Shown: piece after piece, positions 61,336 to 64,000 of the stretch
Numbering within the stretch: the first letter of the stretch is position 1
Layout of the letters: each line of letters begins with the position of its first letter
Origin: Clostridiaceae bacterium
GTDB lineage: Bacteria > Bacillota > Clostridia > Acetivibrionales > DUMB01
Direction: 5' to 3'
Length of the DNA: 64,000 nt
Assembly: GCA_012840085.1 (NCBI GenBank)
Contig: DUMB01000084.1
Coordinates: 16,587 to 80,586 of the forward strand
Notes under the pieces: generated by a model
What the model was told of the DNA's origin: nothing
Seen by the model: only the letters and a program-made list of their open reading frames with translations
The model's database searches: none
Program-made: the position numbers and the translations under genes

Positions 61336-62937
61336 ATGTATAAGGTTATTATTTCCGATGATGAAGAAACTACAAGAAGTGCTTTTAAACTCATGATATG
61401 CAATCACTTTCCGGAACTGGAAGTAATTGCAGAAGCGGAAACGGGAAGAGAAGCAATTGAACTTGCCTGTGAACACAAACCGCATATCATGATAATGGAT
61501 GTAAGAATGCCTGGCATTGACGGTTTACAGGCTATTGCCGAGATTAAGCAGCAAAATCCGGAGATAAGGTTTATTGTAGTTTCAGCATATGACCACTTTA
61601 AGTATGCTAATGAAGCTATTCGACTGGGTGTTGACGATTACATCCTGAAGCCGCCAAAGCGAAAAGATATAATCAATGTAATAAATAAAGTTATACATGC
61701 TATTGAAAGTGATAAGAAGAAACGAGACAGATTACTTGATTTGGAAGAAAAGATTAACAGTCTGATTCCCATGCTTGAAAATGAATTTGCCTATGCCTTG
61801 ATATTCGGTGATATTGAAAAAATTCGTAATATTAACTATCCAAGCTTACTCGGAATTAATTTTGAAGCCGGAATTTCAATGATCGCATGTTTTAATAAAT
61901 CCAGTTATCCTGATAATATTCGAAACGAATTGGGAAAGAACTACATGAACCATAAGGTCCTGGAGTTAATAAAGGTTTTTTTCGATGAGCAAGAGATTCC
62001 ATGTATTGTAAGTCCCATGATTTCAGGAAAGATAAATATATTCATAGCTAAGAATGCCGGAGAAGATGCTTATGCTGCAAGGCTTTGGTCAATAGACATA
62101 GCAAAGGATTTATTGAAAAAGATTCAGTTAAGTACAAATGTAAAATGTATTATAGGGATTGGTGAGTACCATGAGTGTATTGACGGTTTGCTGACATCAT
62201 ATAACGAAGCATTGACTTCACTTAGCCACTCTGTTGAACCTGGAGGGATTGTACACTTTGGAGATATAAAAGGTGCTCATGTCCAGCAGCGGAAATATCC
62301 TATTCACTTGGAAAGAGTTTTATGCGACAAGTTAAGAACGGGCGATGTTAAGGAATCGCTGGATGCTTTTAATGAGTTTTTTAGTGTAATATCAGAGGAA
62401 GAAATACCTAGACTACAAAGCTATATTTCTGAGTTGATGGTGGTTATATCCCGGGTTATTTATGAGTTTGAAAATGAAGACAGTGCATTATATACCTTTG
62501 ACCTGAATGAACGTGAAAAATTATACAAGCTTTCCTCACATCAGGAAATATTAAACTGGAGCATCAGTAAAATCAGGCTTATCGCAGAAACCGTAGACAA
62601 TATTAAAAAGAAGCATGCTGATAGTATAATTGCCAAAGCAATCGAGTTTATTAATGAAAATTATACAAAAGATATAAATCTTGCAGACGTATCAAAATAT
62701 GTTGCTGTTAGTCCGTATTATCTGAGTAAGCTTTTTAAGTCGGAGAGAGATAAGAACTTTATAGAATACCTTACGGATTTAAGAATAGAAGCGGCAAAGA
62801 AGATGCTCATGGATTCGGAAATGAGCGCAAAGGAAGTTTGCTATGCAGTCGGCTATAGTGATCCCAGTTATTTCAGTAAGGTTTTCAGAAAAATAACGGG
62901 ACTGACTCCAGTTGAGTTTCGGGAGGGTTATAAATAA
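61336..62937 (+). CDS. YesN-type response regulator with AraC DNA-binding domain
   Basis: 533 aa. The receiver (1-120) has the acidic pair Asp8-Asp9, phospho-acceptor Asp55 in IMIMDVRMPG and Lys in YILKPPK. A long middle region (about 130-425) of the YesN type follows. The C terminus (about 430-530) is an AraC double helix-turn-helix (INLADVSKYVAVSPYYLSK, then YSDPSYFSKVFRKITG). AGGAGGGG precedes the ATG. It probably activates the transporter gene that starts at the next base after its stop codon, and distant operons too. Confidence 0.92.
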   Translation: MYKVIISDDEETTRSAFKLMICNHFPELEVIAEAETGREAIELACEHKPHIMIMDVRMPGIDGLQAIAEIKQQNPEIRFIVVSAYDHFKYANEAIRLGVDDYILKPPKRKDIINVINKVIHAIESDKKKRDRLLDLEEKINSLIPMLENEFAYALIFGDIEKIRNINYPSLLGINFEAGISMIACFNKSSYPDNIRNELGKNYMNHKVLELIKVFFDEQEIPCIVSPMISGKINIFIAKNAGEDAYAARLWSIDIAKDLLKKIQLSTNVKCIIGIGEYHECIDGLLTSYNEALTSLSHSVEPGGIVHFGDIKGAHVQQRKYPIHLERVLCDKLRTGDVKESLDAFNEFFSVISEEEIPRLQSYISELMVVISRVIYEFENEDSALYTFDLNEREKLYKLSSHQEILNWSISKIRLIAETVDNIKKKHADSIIAKAIEFINENYTKDINLADVSKYVAVSPYYLSKLFKSERDKNFIEYLTDLRIEAAKKMLMDSEMSAKEVCYAVGYSDPSYFSKVFRKITGLTPVEFREGYK

Positions 62938-64000
62938 TGGGTTTAAAGATACATACACATGTACGGCTGTTTTTATGCATCGTACTAATAGTTGTACCTT
63001 CAGTCTGTATGTATCATTACTGTCAGCATAAGAACACATCAACTTTTAATAAATCTCAGAAAAACCCTTCTTCGAAGATTAGAATAGGCTTTTCTATTGC
63101 TACCATGCAGGAAGAGAGATGGATCAGAGACAGAGATCTTTTTGTTGCAAGAGCAGAGGAATTGGGTGCAGAAGTTGTTGTCCAGTCAGCGAACGGGGAT
63201 GAAAACCTTCAGAACTCCCAGGCTGAAAATCTTATAACTCAGGGAGTGGACGTGCTGGTTGTTATTCCTCAAAATGGTGGAACTGCTGCCGCCATAGTTG
63301 ATGCGGCTCATAAGGAAAATGTAAAGGTTATTGCCTATGACAGGCTTATAAACAACTGCGATTTGGATTATTATATATCCTTTGACAATGTCAAGGTAGG
63401 AGAAATTCAGGCGGAAGCTATTGTTAAAAAGTATCCTAAGGGAAATTATGTGCTGATAGGCGGTTCACCTACCGACAACAACGCCAAACTTGTAAGACAA
63501 GGTCAAATGAACATATTGCAGCCATACATAGACAGAGGTGACATAAAGATAGTTGCAGACCAGTGGGCAGACGGATGGAAACCCGAAGTAGCATTGAACC
63601 ATGTTGAGAATGCATTGACAGCAAACAATAACGATGTTATAGCGGTCGTGACTTCAAATGACGGCTGTGCAGGCGCAGCAATTCAGGCTCTTGCAGAGCA
63701 GAAACTTGCAGGCAAGGTTGGCGTTTCCGGGCAGGATGCGGATCTTGCAGCTTGCCAGAGGGTTGTGGAAGGAACACAGACTGTAACAGTTTACAAACCC
63801 ATTAAGGCTATAGCCACAAAAGCAGCAGAGATGGCAGTTGCTTTAGCAAAAGGAAAAAGCATAGCAGATGCTAATCAGAAGACCAACAACGGCAAAATTG
63901 ATGTTCCTTCAGTTCTTTTGACACCTGTCGCAGTAGATGCTTCGAATATGTATGATGTTATCATCAAAGACGGATGGCATAAGCTTGAAGATGTTTATAA
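62938..64000 (+). CDS. Sugar (xylose-type) ABC transporter substrate-binding protein, cut by window end
   Basis: At least 354 codons are open from the ATG at 62938 to the window edge; the stop lies outside. An N-terminal hydrophobic segment (about 9-25) is followed by a type 1 binding protein of the XylF group: GFSIATMQEERWIRDRD, VDVLVVIPQNGGTAAA, YDRLINNCDLDYYISFDN and TSNDGCAGAAIQALAEQ. The start follows the regulator stop codon without a gap, with GGAGGG 9 bases upstream, so translation is coupled. A permease and ATPase gene are expected beyond the window. Lipid attachment at a Cys near residue 25 is possible but the lipobox is weak. Confidence 0.88.

Overview
The window looks like the chromosome of a spore-forming, plant-polysaccharide-degrading clostridium of the Acetivibrio/Hungateiclostridium (Clostridium thermocellum) type. 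This is an inference from several things: AT-rich DNA with strong GGAGG ribosome binding sites, many glycoside hydrolases (GH43, GH2, GH16, GH57 and GH3-type), a spore photoproduct lyase, an ANTAR-type nitrogen regulator, an LL-diaminopimelate aminotransferase and a xylose-type three-component sensor. No rRNA, tRNA, CRISPR array, phage or transposase gene was seen.

Layout. 0-8 kb: a sugar ABC importer (binding lipoprotein and two permeases, no ATPase) runs into a membrane-anchored GH43 enzyme, followed by a GH2 hydrolase. Between them is a decayed reverse-strand gene end. 8.4-12.4 kb: a macro-domain protein with an extra C-terminal domain, a von Willebrand A protein, a hemerythrin, an SLH/BsuPI-type secreted protein on the minus strand, and a short internally deleted echo of the hemerythrin gene. 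12.5-19.7 kb: a six-gene surface-polymer operon encoding GH16, a processive GT2, a VTC-type polyphosphate polymerase domain, DUF4956, a CotH-kinase lipid/surface protein and a polysaccharide deacetylase-like protein that has lost its metal ligands. 19.7-33.6 kb: a nitrogen assimilation island (gltB, gltD, asnB, two glnA genes and an ANTAR antiterminator protein). The gltB operon and the first glnA each have a strong promoter followed by a two-hairpin ANTAR target fused to an intrinsic terminator, so target and regulator are both present in the window. 32.7-36.4 kb: dapF, dapL, purA.

36.4-46.5 kb: a loosely packed region with a ferritin-like protein, splB, three decayed genes (sialidase, UroD-like, sugar kinase), gnd, a 2-hydroxyacid dehydrogenase, GH57 and an aldose-epimerase-like gene. 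Here most genes are followed, at or just after the stop codon, by a private tandem repeat of 15-46 bp whose sequence differs from gene to gene. A separate dispersed palindromic repeat family (five copies, core near TTGTTGTGCCAGCATTTCGA) is scattered between 9.5 and 42 kb.

46.5-58.4 kb: cell-envelope genes: a coiled-coil PcsB-like adaptor with FtsE and FtsX, an orphan MEDS-PAS histidine kinase, an LtaS-type polyglycerolphosphate synthase, an ABC-class ATPase, a NagZ-like lipoprotein and an ABC exporter. 58.5-64 kb: a XylFII/LytS/YesN-type sugar-sensing system directly followed by the first transporter gene (XylF-like), which is cut by the window end.
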